Assembly (NCBI RefSeq): GCF_000156335.1
Contig: NZ_DS999216.1
Span: 41,737-105,736 of the forward strand
Reading direction: 5' to 3'
Source: Roseobacter sp. GAI101
GTDB lineage: Bacteria > Pseudomonadota > Alphaproteobacteria > Rhodobacterales > Rhodobacteraceae
Length of the DNA stretch: 64,000 bases
Shown here: one piece after another, positions 26,101 to 41,100 of the stretch
Layout of the letters: every line of letters starts with the position of its first letter
Numbering within the stretch: the first letter of the stretch is position 1
Program-made: the position numbers and the translations under genes
The notes under the pieces: generated by a model
What the model saw: only the letters and a program-made list of their open reading frames with translations
Told to the model about the DNA's origin: nothing
Database searches by the model: none

Positions 26101-29100
26101 CCGTGTTCAGCACAACGTTGTCTGTGCCAGTATGGGTGATCCCAACAGTTGCGGCACCGGTCACGGCCAAAGTGTCATCATTGACGATGATCGCGTCGCT
26201 ACCGTCGGACCCGTAAAAGCGGACAGTGGATGCGCCCGACCCGGTGTCATTGATGACCACGGTAAAGTTCGAGCCCTTGGGCGCGTTGATATGATACGTC
26301 TCGGACGATCCGGTCGACTTGGCATCCAGCGTCGCGGTGCCATCAAAGGCGGCAACCGACACAACACTGCCGTTGACCCGGATGGTACGGTCCAGATCGT
26401 TGACAACCATGCGGTTGGCCGCATTCGGACCACCTTTCAAGGTCACATTCTCAAAGATACCGATCAGGTTTTCAAGCGTCGCACCGGTCCAGACATCACT
26501 CGACGGACCTGAGACTATGCCGACCACAAAGCGGTCTTCGAACAGACCAAAGTCATAGCCAGTAAAGGTTTCGGACAGCGTATCGCCCGCGTCATTCGTG
26601 CCGCTGTCAAGGAAGGTGTCAAAGCCTTCGCCGCCCGTGATCGTGTCATTGTCAGAACCACCGTCGATCACGTCGTCAAACGACGAGCCGGTGATCGTAT
26701 CGGCACCACCGTCACCGTTCAGCTCAAGCGCCACGGTATTCTGCGTCAGTCTGCTGGCGTCGATGGTATCACCCGATGCGCCTGCATTGATGATCAGCTT
26801 GTCGCCAGCGCTGCGGCGGAAATCGTTCAGCACGATCGCAATCGCGGTGTTGGTACCGTTCCACTTTGCATCAACCTTGATGTCGCTGGCATCAACAGTG
26901 TCCTGCAGTAGCGTGAACGTATCCACCCCGGCGCTGCCGTTGATGATGACCGTGTCGGCGTTGCTGTCAGACGACCCTTCACGCGACCCCGGACGATCAG
27001 CCGGATCATCGCGGAAACCAGGGCCTTCGATGGCCAGATCGTCTTCGATGATCAGGCGGTTCACGTTCTGACCCGAGATATCGTCGATGATGACCGTGTC
27101 GTTACCGCCAAGCAGTTGAACCTGAACAGTGCCCGCCCCACCGAGGATATTCACGCCGCGTGTGTTGTCGCCATTGCGGATCTCGACCGACCCTTTGGTG
27201 ACGCGGGCGGTATCCGCGCGTGCCGAACCGGTAACAAATACAGTGTCCTGCGCGCCGGTCCCGTTGACCGTCAGAATGCCTGCGGCTTCCAGCGTGCGGA
27301 AGATCAGGTCGACACCGTTGCCGCCATCAATCGTATCCGACCCTTCGCCGCCATCAATCTCGTCAACACCCGATCCGCCGTTGATGTTGTCATTCCCCGC
27401 ACCGCCAAACACGATGTCATTGCCCGCACCTGCACGAATTGTCGCGGCACCGGCACCCAACTGCTGGATGAAGTCATCCCCGCCTTTCGCGTCAATCGTG
27501 ATGGAGTTGGTGCTGCGCGAGATGATGCGATCGCCGAGCAGGCTGGCCGTTTCGCCATCCGCCAGCGGCCGTGTGACGTTGGTGCCGTACACTTCGGACC
27601 CGGCAGCCGCAAAGCGCCCGATCGTAATCTGATCACCAAAGTCTGTCGCATTATCGGTCTTGTTGATGATCGCCCGGCCGGAACCTTGGTAATCGACCAG
27701 ATCAATGCCACTACCGCCGTCAAACAGCAGATCGGCATCCACGCCTTCGCGCACAAGGATGACATCATTGCCTGCGTCGCCATACCCGATGATCCGGTCA
27801 ACGCCAGTAAAGATCTGTTCACGGCCCGAATAGATCAGTTTGATCGTGCCGGGTGCAATCTGTTCGATGATATAGGTTTCATCCGTTGCCCCGGCACCGA
27901 TGCCACGGTCACCATTGCTATTGCCCATATTCAGCGTCAGGTCTCCGCCGTTCTGATCCGCCAACTTGATCGGCTCGGGCAGCTCCAGATAGCCAATGGT
28001 AAAGTTGAGGTTCAGCTTGATCCGTATGAACAGAACCTTGACGCTGGCATAGGCTTTGACGTTGATCGGCACACGCCCGCCGCGTTCGACATTCTCAATC
28101 TTTGCGCCAAAGCCGATGCTGGCACCGCCCCAGTTGATCCCAAGACCGTACAGGCTGACAGACGCGCTGCCCGAGAAGCCGATGGCAAGATTGCTTGGTG
28201 TGCCATTTTCCGGGCGGTTCAGATAATCATAGTAAACGTTGAAGCGGAACGACCCTTCCATCCCGAAGGTCCGGCTGCCCAGCAGCACACCACCGGTCAG
28301 ATCGACGTTAAACGTACCATCGCTGCGGAACACCCCATTCGCAGACATTGTCGCGATACCAAAGAAGTTGATGTTGGCATTGAAAGCAACGGTCCATTCT
28401 TCGTTCACCACGACCACACTAAAGCTCGCATTGAACTTGATGGTTTTCAGGAACTCCACACTACCGGTCAGTTTGAGGCTAAAGCTGTCGGCCTTCAGGT
28501 CAAAGCTGCCGATGCGGCGGTCCTTACCCGTCGTGTTCAGCGTCAGGCTGCCGCGCGCGCTGATGTCGATGACCCGCGCAACATTGGCGTCAATCGACAC
28601 GGACAGTCCAAGGGCAATGCCGGTAATCTGGTTGCCGGTGTAGTAAAGCCCCGCAGCACCCGCTGCACGGACATTCAGACCGCCAAGTCCAAACACCACA
28701 TCAAAGCTGATCTCGGTCCGGTTGCTCAGGATTGCGATGGTGGTCTTGCCACTGGCGGTCGCAAAGTCGGCGAACGTCACGCTGCCGTTGATCTCCAGCT
28801 TGACACCGGACTCGACGGTGCGATCCGTACCCTGCACCTGGATGTCCCGCTTCGACGAGAATGTGTTCAGCTCAAAGCTCGCGCGGCCGTTGAAGGTCAG
28901 AACATCCGGGATGCCCGCATTGGTGATCTGGATCAGCCCATAGATGATCATCCCGCCGTCAGAGATGACGATCTTGCCAACCAGATCCAGATCTTCAATG
29001 ACACCAACCAGCTGCGCCTTGACGGCAATCTCTGCGCTGACTTCGGTGCCGTTATTTCTGATCTCGAAGGTGAAGGCACCGCGCAGTTCGACAATCGGAT

Positions 29101-32100
29101 CAATCTTCAGCACCGCTTCGATATAAAGCGACAGACCATTCTTCAGGACGATGACGCCCTTCTTGTTGCCGCTGATATCTGTGATCGGCTGGCCGGTATC
29201 TTCATCCAAGACCAGTTCCAGATAATGCGCACTTGTCGGAATTTTGGCGACTTCATCAGCGTTCAGGAAGGTCACAAAGTTTTCGGTGGCCGTGAAGGTG
29301 TTGATCTCGAGGCTCAGCGTCGCATTGGCCTCGAGATCGACGCCGGGGACCGCAAGGCCGCTCTCAAGGGTCAACAGCGCGCGACCGACAACACCGCTAT
29401 TGCCAGCAGGGGAAATTCTGATCTCTAGGTCAAGCAGGCCGCTGACGACGCCGACATATTGGATCGACCCGCTGACGTTGCCGGTCAGACGTGTGCTGTT
29501 GACGGTTTCGCCGTCGATCTCGGACTGACCGTTCGCCAGTTGCAACGAACCGGTCAGGGTTACGGCGTTGAACAGCGTCACCGACCCTTCGAGCAGCGCG
29601 ATGAAGTAGTAATCGGTGGGCCCTGTCGTGCCCGGTGCATTGCCACCGATGACGATCTTGGCAGGGGCATCCGCCGGCAACAGCGGCAGGAAGCTGGTTG
29701 GAACGATGAATTCCTGATCAACCCCCGTCGTGTTGAAGATAAGCGAGATGGTGACGTCGAGTACGAACAGATCAGTTGGAATACCGCCGAAATCACCCGT
29801 GTCCTGATTGCCGTCTGTGGATTGCGAACCGCCGGTACGCTCCAGCGACAGGCTGCCGGCGATACCGGCACGGCCACCGGCGTCGGCGACCAGATCAACG
29901 ATGAACAGACCCTGCGCGCGCCCCTCGATCAAGACGGCAGCGCGGGTTCCACCAAAGACTTTCGCACTGGCGGTTGCAAAGATTTCAATCCGCTCGGACG
30001 TGATGGACAGGTAGAAGCCACCCTTCAACTCGGCCAGCGGGCTGACGGCGGGGTCTTCGTTTGGCGCGGTCAGGGTGACGCTGCCCTGAATCTTGAAGGC
30101 GAACGACCCCGCCAGCAGATTAAATGACTGCTCGTCCGACGACAGGATAAGCTCTGTACCATTTTGATCCGCGAAATACGTCTTGCCCGCGCTGGTGATC
30201 CGCCACTGGTTGACGTCACCGGCCAGCTTCTTGGTCATTGCAACGGTCGCGTTCTCGGCTAGCGTCACGTCAATACCCGACGCGGCAAAGGCGGTACGCA
30301 GGCCCTGGGTTACGTCACGCTCAGCAAACAGCGGCGGGGTGGTGGACAGTCCAAGACTGCTAATGTTGGACTGACCCGATATCACGACCCCCAGCTGATC
30401 GCCCGGAATACCTTCCAGCGCGATTGTCTCGGTCCGGTCCTGATTGGACAAGTTGATCTGCAACACGGCGCTGGCATCGATATGCAGACCTAGCGGGTTC
30501 AGCGCGCTAAAGTTGGTTTGAACCGCCGCAACACCCCAGAACTGCGGCACGCCAGTGTTGCCGCCGTCTTCGATTGTGAACGACCCTGCAATCGACCCGA
30601 CATTGCCCAGCTTGATGATCTTGGCCGTGCCTGAGAATTTCAGGCTAAAGCGGAAGACATCGCCACGATCAGGGTCATTGTAGGTGCCGAAGGTCAGGCG
30701 CGCCATGCCACGTTGTTCCAGCAGCGACTCGCCGCCCAAGCCGGGCGCGTCATAGCGGATGCCGCCGGCAATCTCGATATAGAAGATCTTGGAGGTCGTC
30801 GCCCCGCCCGGCGCAGGGGTCGCACCATCTGCGACACGGTCGATGATCTTGAAGCTTTCGGTGCTTTGCGCGCCGGTGTTGCCCTCAAGATCGGACCAGC
30901 TGCCAGCCGTAAACGTGACGATCACATCGCCCGTCGTGTAAGCGCCGGAAGTGTAATAGCGGAAGGTGTTATTGCCCAGATCTGTGGGCGATCCCTGCAG
31001 GACAGCGACAGTCGCACCGGCACCACCAAGGGTAAATTCATTGCCCGTCAGCGTTTGCGTATTAATCGCAAACTCGGGGTTGATCGCGGTATCACCAAGC
31101 GTCGCAAATTGGACGTCGATGTAGCCGTTTGTCTGTGCGCTGGTGACGCTCAGCGTCTGGGTCTGCTGGGCCTCGATCGCGGTGCCATCGTATGTCCACG
31201 CAGTCGCGGAATAGGTCAGGGTAACAAATTCACCCGCAGCAATCGGATTGGCCGCTATGCCACCGGAAACCGTCAGTTCGATCAGCCCGGGGCGAAGTGG
31301 TTCTACATCAGTTGCCCCGGCAGGGGGTGCGCGGGCGTATTGCCCGGTAACGGTAAGTGTTGATCCATCCGCACGCGTGATCGTATAAGCACCGCTGGCA
31401 ATACCTGCGGCGATGCTGGCGCGATCCAGCAGTTCTGTCGTGCCAAGCTGCAAGCTCAGGTAGAAGGCAGCAGGCGTGGTGCCCTGTTCGATCTGCAGTT
31501 CTACGCTGTTCGACGCGGTGGCGGCGTCAACCGTATTGCCGCTTGCGTCAAGCCAGTTGAAGCTGCCGCCGATGAATTCAACCGTCACGTTATTCGCCGT
31601 GGCATCACCGCGGAAGCTGCCCAGATACCAGACCCGGAAGATCGCGTCGGTCCCGTCCATCCCCAGATAGATCGGGGCTTGCGACGTGTCAGCGACGATG
31701 GTGCCGTTCGTCGCGCTAAAGGTGACTTCGGCATCCAGATCGGTGACTGACGCCTGATCGATCTCAAACGCATAGGACGGCATCGCAAAGCGGACGTCGA
31801 TATAGCCGCGGTTGTTCAGGTCGTCGAGCCCGATCACACCGCCATCGACAGGGTCAGCGATTGCACCGGACAGTTGTAGTACCTGGAACGTCTCGACCGA
31901 CGCTTCGCCCGCATTGCTACCCGAACTGTAAGTGCCAGCCTGCACCGCAACGCGGACTTCGCCAGCGCTCAGGTCACTGCCGAGGAAGTAGCGCACGGTT
32001 AGGCCATCGCCGATCCGCATCGCACCTGTGATACCGACACTAACTGGGGAGGCTTCTGGACCAATCGTGACGATGATCTCGTCGCCCAATGTGGCAAAGT

Positions 32101-35100
32101 CGATCACATCCCCGAACGTGGCCGTAAAGCGGACGTCGATCCAGGATGTATCCAGCGTCAGCGGCGCAAAGGAAACCACTCCGGTCGTCGTCACAGCCGC
32201 ACCATCGTTGCGCAGAACAGTCGCTTCCTCAATGCCATCTTCATTCACGAAGGTCGCAATCCGCTCGATTGTAGTGCCAGTGGTAAAAGTTCCCTTGGTC
32301 CAGTAGCGGAAGCGGTAATCCTCGGTGAGTGTATCCGGATCGACAGGCTTGCCTGCAACGTCAACCACGGGATCGGGGTTCAGCCACTCGGGTGCCTGCG
32401 TATCGTCGAATGCGATCTGAACGTTCGATCCCACAAACGCAAATTCAGGCGCAAGGTCGATGATCGACCCGATGCGCAGACCTTCGGCAGGGCGTGCAAA
32501 GCTCAGGTCGACATAGCCGCGACCGTTGATCGTGCCGATACCAATGGTGCCATCAACGCCGGGGTTCACGATGGTGGCCTGTGCACCCGCAACCTTGAAG
32601 TCCAACGTCAACGCACGGTTCTGCGCGCCTGCAACGCCAAAGCTGTTGGCCGCAATATTCAACCCAGCCTTGCCGACCGAGAAACCACCGTTCAGGAACA
32701 CGCGGGTGATCCCCGCGCCCAGGTCCTTGAGCCCCGTGACAGTAACACCAGCAGCCCCCGCACCGCTGAGGGTAAAGTTGGCAACATTGGCGGTAAAGTC
32801 CGGAACGATTTGCCCCGTTGCCGGCGTCACCAGAATATCGACATAGCTGACGTCACCGGTTTCACCGCCGTTCAGCGATGTGACTGTCAAGGCTCGGGCC
32901 AGATCGGCCTTGTAGGAAACCTGATCCTGCTTGAACGTCAGACCTACAGCGGCAGTGGTCGCCGCAGGATCGGTCGGCACGATGGCATAGCGGTACTGAA
33001 CCGCTGTATCCGTGCTCGACCCGTCATCCTGACGCACGGTCGCCGCGTTCCCGGCCAACGCCCCGCCCGAGGTCACGATGAATTCAGGTGCTGCATCCAA
33101 CAAGGACGCCGGATCAAGACTGTAACCCGTGGGCGGTGCCCCAAAGATGCTGGTAAGCGACAGCGGGTTCGTCGCACCGGCCACCGCATCGACTTCGCCA
33201 ATTTCAAGAACGCCGTCGTTGACGGTGCCGGTATTGGTGATGTCGGCCGCCGCTTTGACAAAGGACCATGACCCGTTGATCGCAGTGACCGTGACGCTAC
33301 CAACCGACGCACCGTCCGCAAAATCACCCGTCAGCCAGTAGCGGTAGGTCGGTGTACCTGTGGCCGTGCCGGACATAAGCGTCGGTGCCTGCGCGCTGTC
33401 CAACGCGATGGAGCCGATGCCTGTACCCGACAGCGTAAATTCCGCGCCCAGATCCGTGATCGACGCAAGGTCATAGCCCGCAAAACCGGTCGGAACAGCC
33501 TGGAAGGTAATGTCGATATAGCTTCGCGCGCCCAGACGGTTGATGTCAATCGACGCACCCTCACCCGGATTAACCAGCGCCGCAGTGGCCCCTTCGACAA
33601 CCAATTCAATCGCAGGCGTCACGATCGACTGGTTCCCTGCCGCATCGCTGAACGCGTTGTCGACAAAGCTCAGCTCATACACACCCGGCGCATAGACAAA
33701 ACCACCCTGCGTGATCGTGTACTTGAACTGCGTGATGCCCTCGGATGTCAGGTATTCCTCAAGCGTCACACCCTCGGCCGCGAGATCAGCGGGTACGGTC
33801 ACGGCAGTGTAGATAACCTTCCCATTGTCAGGGCTGGTCGCATCATCGACAAAGCCTTGGCGCACAGCGACCGGCGCACCAACCGTGACGTTCGAACCAT
33901 TAAGGGTCAGCGTGAATTCCGCACCCGTGTCGAAGATAGACGCATAATCCAACGCATTCCCCGATGGTGCCCGGAACGAGATGATCAACTCGTTCGATCC
34001 CGCATTCAGCGCGTTCACATCGGCGGTGTATCCCGTGTCAGAGGTACCGAAAGGTCCAACCAGTTTGGCTGTCGGGTTCACGATTTTAAAGCTTTGCGTC
34101 ACCGTCTGGATGCTTGGCGTATTATCGCGCGTCCAGCCACCGGCGTTGAATTCAACCGTATATGTCCCTGTCGCAAGCGCATCGCCCGCGAAGAAAAAGC
34201 GGACGATGTCATCGCCAACGATCACACGGGCATTGTTCACCGTCGTCGCGCTAAAGGACTTCAGCGCGACGATGGCGTCGTTTTGATCGCGAACGGTGAA
34301 CGGTGCCACGTTTTTGTTCACAATGGCACGCAGATCATCCAGCGTCAGGTCAGCACCGATCTCGGGAATAAAGCGGATATCGATCCAAGGACCGGACACC
34401 ACAGCCGCTGTTCCTGTTTCGGACGATTCTTCATCCGCAACGCCACTATACAGCACCGCGCCGGTCTGCTCGTTTAGATAGCTCCAGCCTTGATTCACGT
34501 AAGTATAGCTGATGTCGCCGGTCGCCGTGCCAATCACCCAGAAACGGTAGGTCGTGCCGCCAAGGTGAACAGGGGCCAGCGTATCATCCAGAACAACGCC
34601 GCTGCCATCCGCAAGGATCAACTCCGGTGCCAGATCAAGAACACTGCCCGGATCAAGAATAACACCACTTGCAGTGGTCGGAGCAGCATCCAGCGTGACG
34701 TCGATATATCCGGCATTGTTAATTGCCGACTGACCCAATTCAGTGCCCGTACCCGGCCCTGCCAGTTCCTGTGTCGGGCTGGCGGCGCGGTCCTGAACGA
34801 TCGCAATCGCAACATCATCGCCAAGCAGGGTCTGGAAGCCGAAGCGCAAACTGCCCTCGATGGTGATGAGATCAATCTGGTCAGGGATCTTGGCAAGGAA
34901 CAGGATCGTCGCCTCGCCCGACGCGATCTTGCTTAGGTTTGCATAAAGCCGCGCGGACAGCGACAGGTTGTCAGCCGCAAAGTTCAACTGCCCGATCACA
35001 AGAATCTTGCCATCGGTCGAGATCTTGATCGTGACCTGCCCGTTGAAGGTCAATTGGGATGTGTAGATCGAATAGAGCTTTGCACTGCCTGTAATCACCA

Positions 35101-38100
35101 TCGGGGCTTGGAAGGCCGCGGCAAAACCGCTTTGCGACGGGTTCGCCTGCACCAGACGGTATTGCGTCAGCACCTGACCGCGCACCATGTCCAGCCATCC
35201 ATCAACACTTACGTTCGCTGGCAACTGGAACGCCGGGCCCGTCAATTCGCTAGGTGTGGTGATGTCCGGCAGGCTGGTGAAGAAATCAACGCCGCCGGTG
35301 AAGTTGTTGATGGTCAGACCCGAGATCGGCTCAAGCAGGATACCGCCCGGAATTTGTGCCGTCACCAGTACGCCAAGCGGGCCAAGTTCGCTGAGCGCAA
35401 AGCGGATGGTAAAGCCCGACAGGCCCGCAACGGAATACCCTGCCTCGACCCCGATAAAGAACACGCGGTCGGCAACAACGGTATCCGTATCAAGCACCCC
35501 GATCTCGTTGCCGTTTGCATCAACCTTGATGATCCCGCCGATCAACGTGCCTTCGATCTCGCCGCCAAAGACATTGCCCGAGATGGACACACCAAGGGAT
35601 TCAATTCCAATGATCGGGTTATCCCCCCCGATCAGCGCGCCCACGTCGATCTGGATACCTCTGACGGTGCCTTCGAACTTCAGGCCGGCATTGCCTTGCA
35701 GCCCTGTGATCGTCGCCGACAGGGTCAGAACGAACTTCTCAGGGGCAGCCTGAATGTCAGCCCACTGCACGCCAATCTCGGTGATCCGGATCGGCAGCCA
35801 TGCTGGCCACTTGAACGTGGCACCCGTGGCCGACCCGACGCCGATAAACACGCCAAATCCACGCTTGGTAACGAACGTCCCATCACCTAGGAACGCAAAC
35901 TGGCGCGCCTCGCCGACCAGCGTCACAGACCCAACAGTCAGTTCGGCACCGATCGCGGCAAAGCTGATCAGCTCTTCGTCAGCGGCGGCACCGGTATCAA
36001 GGTTCAGGTCCTGCCCCGTCAGAACAAGGTTCGGCCCCAGCGTGATGCGGAATGTGTCCATCCGCCAGATAAAGCCGTCGACCACACCATTGGTGAAGGT
36101 CAGACCAAGGCGGATCGCCTCTGTATCGGGGGCACCGACCGTATCGGTCAGTTCTGGGCCGGTGCGGTCGCGGATATCTGCGGAAATCGGCTTACCGGGC
36201 GCGAACTTTGCCCCGCCAGAGGCAAAGAAGATCGACCCGTTGAAGTTTACGGCCTGACCGAACACGACGCTAAAGTCTGTGACACCGATGCGCAGATCAT
36301 CAAACTCAAGCAGGCTGCCAAACCGGATCGGGCCAGTCTGGCTGTCGGTGCGTGTGGCCGAGGCCGCCGTCGGGTTGCTGTTCAACCCGCCATAGATCAG
36401 CTGCGCCGTCTTCAGGCTGAACCCGTTTTCATAGACAATCAAACCCGGTGTAAGTGCTGTCCCCGTAATCAGCCCCGTCAGCCCAAAGCTTGGGAAGGTG
36501 ACGCGCACGGTGCCGATCTCGACCAGCTTCTGGCCCGCACCCTCCAGCGTGTTCAGCAGATCCTTTGACGCGTCATAATCGGGATCATAGCCGATCTTGA
36601 TGTTGACCGCTTCAAAGGTCAGAACCTCTGGCACGGTGCCGATCAAGCTATCCGCCGTCACTTCCCACTTGCCGGTAAAGCCGATGTCAGGCTCGCCACC
36701 CGTGACCGCCGCCAGCACATCAATTCCAACGTCGAACTTGACCAGCAGACCGTTGATCACGACGCTTGTGCCACCGGTGTTAGACGGGGTGCCGCCTTGG
36801 GGTGGAGTGCTGCCAAAAGCAAGGGCCGCGCGATCGGCACCAATCGCAATCGTCAGGATTAGACGGCCATCCTTGAACGCCAGCTTATCAAGGCCGACCG
36901 AAGGAGATTCAATCGTGACCGGACCAATGTTGAACGACAGGCCACTGGTCTGCACTTCAGGAATGTTGGCAACCGTAAAGACCGACGCATATTGCACCCG
37001 CAGCGGATCGGCGGCAGTGCCCACGCTTGCGGCGTTGTTGGTGGTGCGGTCCGTCAGTGTCACCCCATCCACGGCACCGAACAGAACGGTTGTCGTCGGC
37101 AGACCGGTACGGTCCTGATCGTAAGACCAAGTGCCCGCGATAAAGTCGACCTGTACATCACCGACACTGAACGCCGCGTTCGACAGTGTATTCGCAGCAG
37201 CGCCAACCGGGCTGGCCGGCACACCCACGACGGGCGCAGGCGGCTTGGCCGCAATGAAGTAGCGCCATGTCGTCGCCGAAACCTGCGCGACCCCAATGAC
37301 ACCGCCGACATTCGCAGCACCGCCCACGGCCGAGATCCGGATTTCGTTGCCGTCGATGGTCGCAATATTCAGGCGCTGCCCGACAGTCGTACGGAAGGTC
37401 ACGTCGATAAACCCTGCAGCGTTTAACTGCGTCGCATCCACCGTGGCACCCGAAAACGGCTTGGCCAGCGCGATTGACGCCGCCTGCGCAGCCGCAAGAC
37501 GGGCCAATTCAAACTCTGCCGCGCCAAAGCCGTTGCCAAGGGCGCGCAGCACGCTAAAGCGTTCGATTTCACGGGCTCCCAGCGAATTGGCGCTGTCTTT
37601 CCAGGAATTCGCCAGGAACTCGACCTCATAGGTGATCGGGCTGTTCGTTGGAATGCTGTCCGGCTTGTTCAAAATCTCGTAACGGAAGGTCGGCTTGGCT
37701 GTTCCCTCGACCCGCGTGGCCGCACCGGAGACTTCGATATTGAAGGTCGTGCCAGACTGGTTCACCGCACGGATGATGAATTCCTGTTCATCATCCGTGA
37801 TGGAACTGTCGACGATGCCGTCGGGGTTGCTAGGCGTGCTAAGGTAGTTGTTGTTGTTAAAGATCACGTCGATGTAGTTCAGCTGGTCCAAACGCACGAT
37901 CTGGTTCTGCAATGGCGCAGCAAGATCGGCGCTTAGCTGCACCAGATCCCGTGGCCGCGAATTGACGACGCCGGTCTGACCGTTGATCGTATAGCTGGTC
38001 AAGCGAATATCGGACAGCTGGAAGCCGTTGCCGCCACCAAAGTTGAACCGCGCAGCACCGCCCAGACCGATGGCGCGGTCGGCATCACCCTCCGGGTTGA

Positions 38101-41100
38101 CGGTGATCCGCGTATCGGGGGCAAACACCTCGATCACGCCAAGCGGTGTGCGCGTGAACTGAACGGCATCCGACGTGATTACCACAACATCTTCGGCAGC
38201 CGTGGCACCGATCCCAATGGTCAGCTTTTGGTCGCCCGTGCCGCCCATCACCATTTCCATCGTGCCGGAAACGAACTTGACCGCAAGGCTTGGCAGCATA
38301 TCGTCGGCGTCAAGACGCGGAATATCCAGAACCTGCGTCGTCTCGATCATCTGGCCCGAGTTGTTGATCCACACCTCGACCGAACCCTGAATGCGTAGAC
38401 CGTCAATGCCCACGACCGACGCGTCCCCTTTGGCATAGATCGCAAAGGTGCGCAGGCCGCTGGTCACAAATTCCAACACGACAAGCTGGGTGTTGGTGAT
38501 CAGCAGGCCGACATCGTCATCGGTGCTTTCCAGATCGGGACCCTTGTCGCCGAGGAAGATGCTGATGTTGCGCCCCGAAATACCGCTTGAAACACCCGCC
38601 GCAACGAAATTCGCATAATCTGCGATGTTCAGCGTGGTCACCGATCCGGTGATGGTCAGGTAAGGGTCATAGCTCAGCGTCACATCGGCAACGCCAAGCT
38701 GGATAAAGAACGACTTGGCAGGCGTCGCGGTCTGGGCCGCACTAAAGGTCAAACGATAAACGGCGTCACCGATATCAACGGTCTGATCAATGATGCGCCC
38801 CGTTGTGTTGAAGCGCAGGATGCCAGTGCCCTCGGCTGCGAAATCACCCCCACCACCTTGCGCCGTCAGTTCGATCTGGCCGGCAAGGCCGTTTTGCGTA
38901 GGATCGGTTTCACCGGCGTAATAGATAATCACACCCTTGGCGTCGGTCAGGCCGTAAACGTCAGGGTCGTCGGGATCAGAATCCGGATCGGTATAGGTGC
39001 CGGTCACTTCGCTGAAGACAAAGATCGTGCGCTTTTTGACGTTCGCTGGGTCCGTCACGTCAGAGAAGGTCGAAAGCGAGATCGTACCGCCGAACGCAAG
39101 CTCGGGTCGGTCATCCGCTGTGATCGTCCCGGTTGCGTTCCCCAGATCAACCCTCAGGCGCAGATTTTCGCCGGTAATGCGGATGAACTTGCCGCCAGGC
39201 AGATCAAGACTGCGTGTCGTTTGCTCGACCCCATTCCCATCAAGATAGGCGGCGACCTTAAACTCTTCGTTCACCGGAACCGTTGCGGTATTCAGCTCAA
39301 GCCGGAAATTGGGTGAATCAAATGCGAATGTGTTGCGGCCGTCGGTGAACGATTTGGCGGGCAGCGTCACATCGATATTGGCCGACAGACCCGCAGGCGT
39401 GATCAGGATCAGCGCATTACCAGTCACGTCAACGTCGATGGTGCCAAGGCTGGCAGTGACGTCTGTCGCAGAGATTTTTGTGACGATGGACCCGTTGCGC
39501 AGCGTGGTCCGCTCGAACGTGACATCAGCCTGAAGGGCGAAATCTGCGCTGGCAACGCTGGTCGGTGTGACACCGCTTGTATTGATCAGCAGCGAAAGCC
39601 CCGTCCCGGCGTTGGTGCCGATGGCCTCAAAACCGATAATGGTTTCTCTGAAGCCCTGTTCTTTGAAGACATAAAGGAAATCTGGTTCAACTGTCTCAGG
39701 GGTCGTGGCCCCCGGTGACAGGCCGGTAACCTCGGTAAAGTCAAATGCAGCGGGCAGCGCTGTCTGTGGCGTTCCAGCCGGCGCACCGGTACGGCCTTGG
39801 TTGACCTTGATCTTGACATTGTTGGACGACAGCGCGACGCCACCGACGCCAACCAGATTGACACCAGCTACTTCCGCATACAGCGCGGTATAGCGGTCGC
39901 CATTCAGGCTTGCGATATACTGGCCGGTGACGGCGCTGATCTCGACCTGTGACAGCAGGGCCAGATCGAATGAAATCCCCTGAACCGCAACACCAACAGC
40001 ACTGCCAGCAGCCGCTGGAACCGAAGACGTGCGGTTCGGGACATCAAGCTCGAAATACGGGCCGCCGACACCGACAAAGGCGTTGATGTTGCTACCGCTG
40101 ATCTGCATCACCCCAAAGGTCTTGTTGGTCGGGTTTGCCGTCGCCGGAATGACCAAACCTTTATAGAAGGTCACGTTTCCGGACAGGAACACATATTGGT
40201 CAATGGTGATCACCGCAAAGCCCGTCACCTCAAGAATTTCCGCAGCCATCGACAGCGTCACGTCATCAGCTGCATCAAGGCCGGTCGGCACGATCAGGTT
40301 GTTCGTATCAAAATTGATTGTCCGTCCGACGGATGCCGCGTTGTATTTCACTTCGAAATCATAGGCCGACAAGGTCAGACCATCGATGCCGACCAGTTCC
40401 ACATCACCGCCAGCGTTCAGCGCGGTATAGGCCCCTGCCGTAGGCAGACCCGCCGCAATCGGCAGACCCGTCGTCGCGTCAACGGATTGCAGCAACGCCA
40501 GTGCGACGAACCCATTGGAAATCTTCAGGCCAACCAGATCGGTCTGCGCGTCAAACGCCTGTTCAAGGTCATAGCCCGTTCCGACAAAGATGTTCACATC
40601 CCGCGCACCGACCGTCAGCAGCGATACCGTCCGCGCCGCGCCATCCGACAGCACCACATCCAGCAGCGCATCACCCTTGCGGAAGGCGAACTCGCCCGAG
40701 ATGAAGACGTATTGTTCCACACCCAGCACCAGCGAACCGCGCACTTCGACGACCGTCTCGATCAGGTCGTCAAAGGTGATCCGTGGGTTTTCGCCGACGG
40801 TGACGTTCCAGACATCTGCATCGCTGAAATCAAGCGTGCTGTAGGTCGGTAGCGTCTTGTCGATGCCATTCACTGCGACATTCAGCGTCCCGCTCAGCAC
40901 AAGACCGTCTACACCCAGCAGCGCTGCATCACCGCTCGCCTTGACCGCATACCAAGACCGCAGCGGCGTGGTCGCGGCCGGAACAGTCGGGCTTTCCTTA
41001 ACCAGCAAAATACCAAGGCTGTTCACATTCAGCGTCACGCCGGTGATATTGCTGGCTGGGTCCACGCCGGTCACGCGACCCGAAACAGGGTCCGTCACAT

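Noticed and set aside
27116..29428. A 770-codon open frame on the plus strand
   Set aside because: Antisense to the giant gene; composition mirrors the repeat coding on the other strand and no motif is visible.
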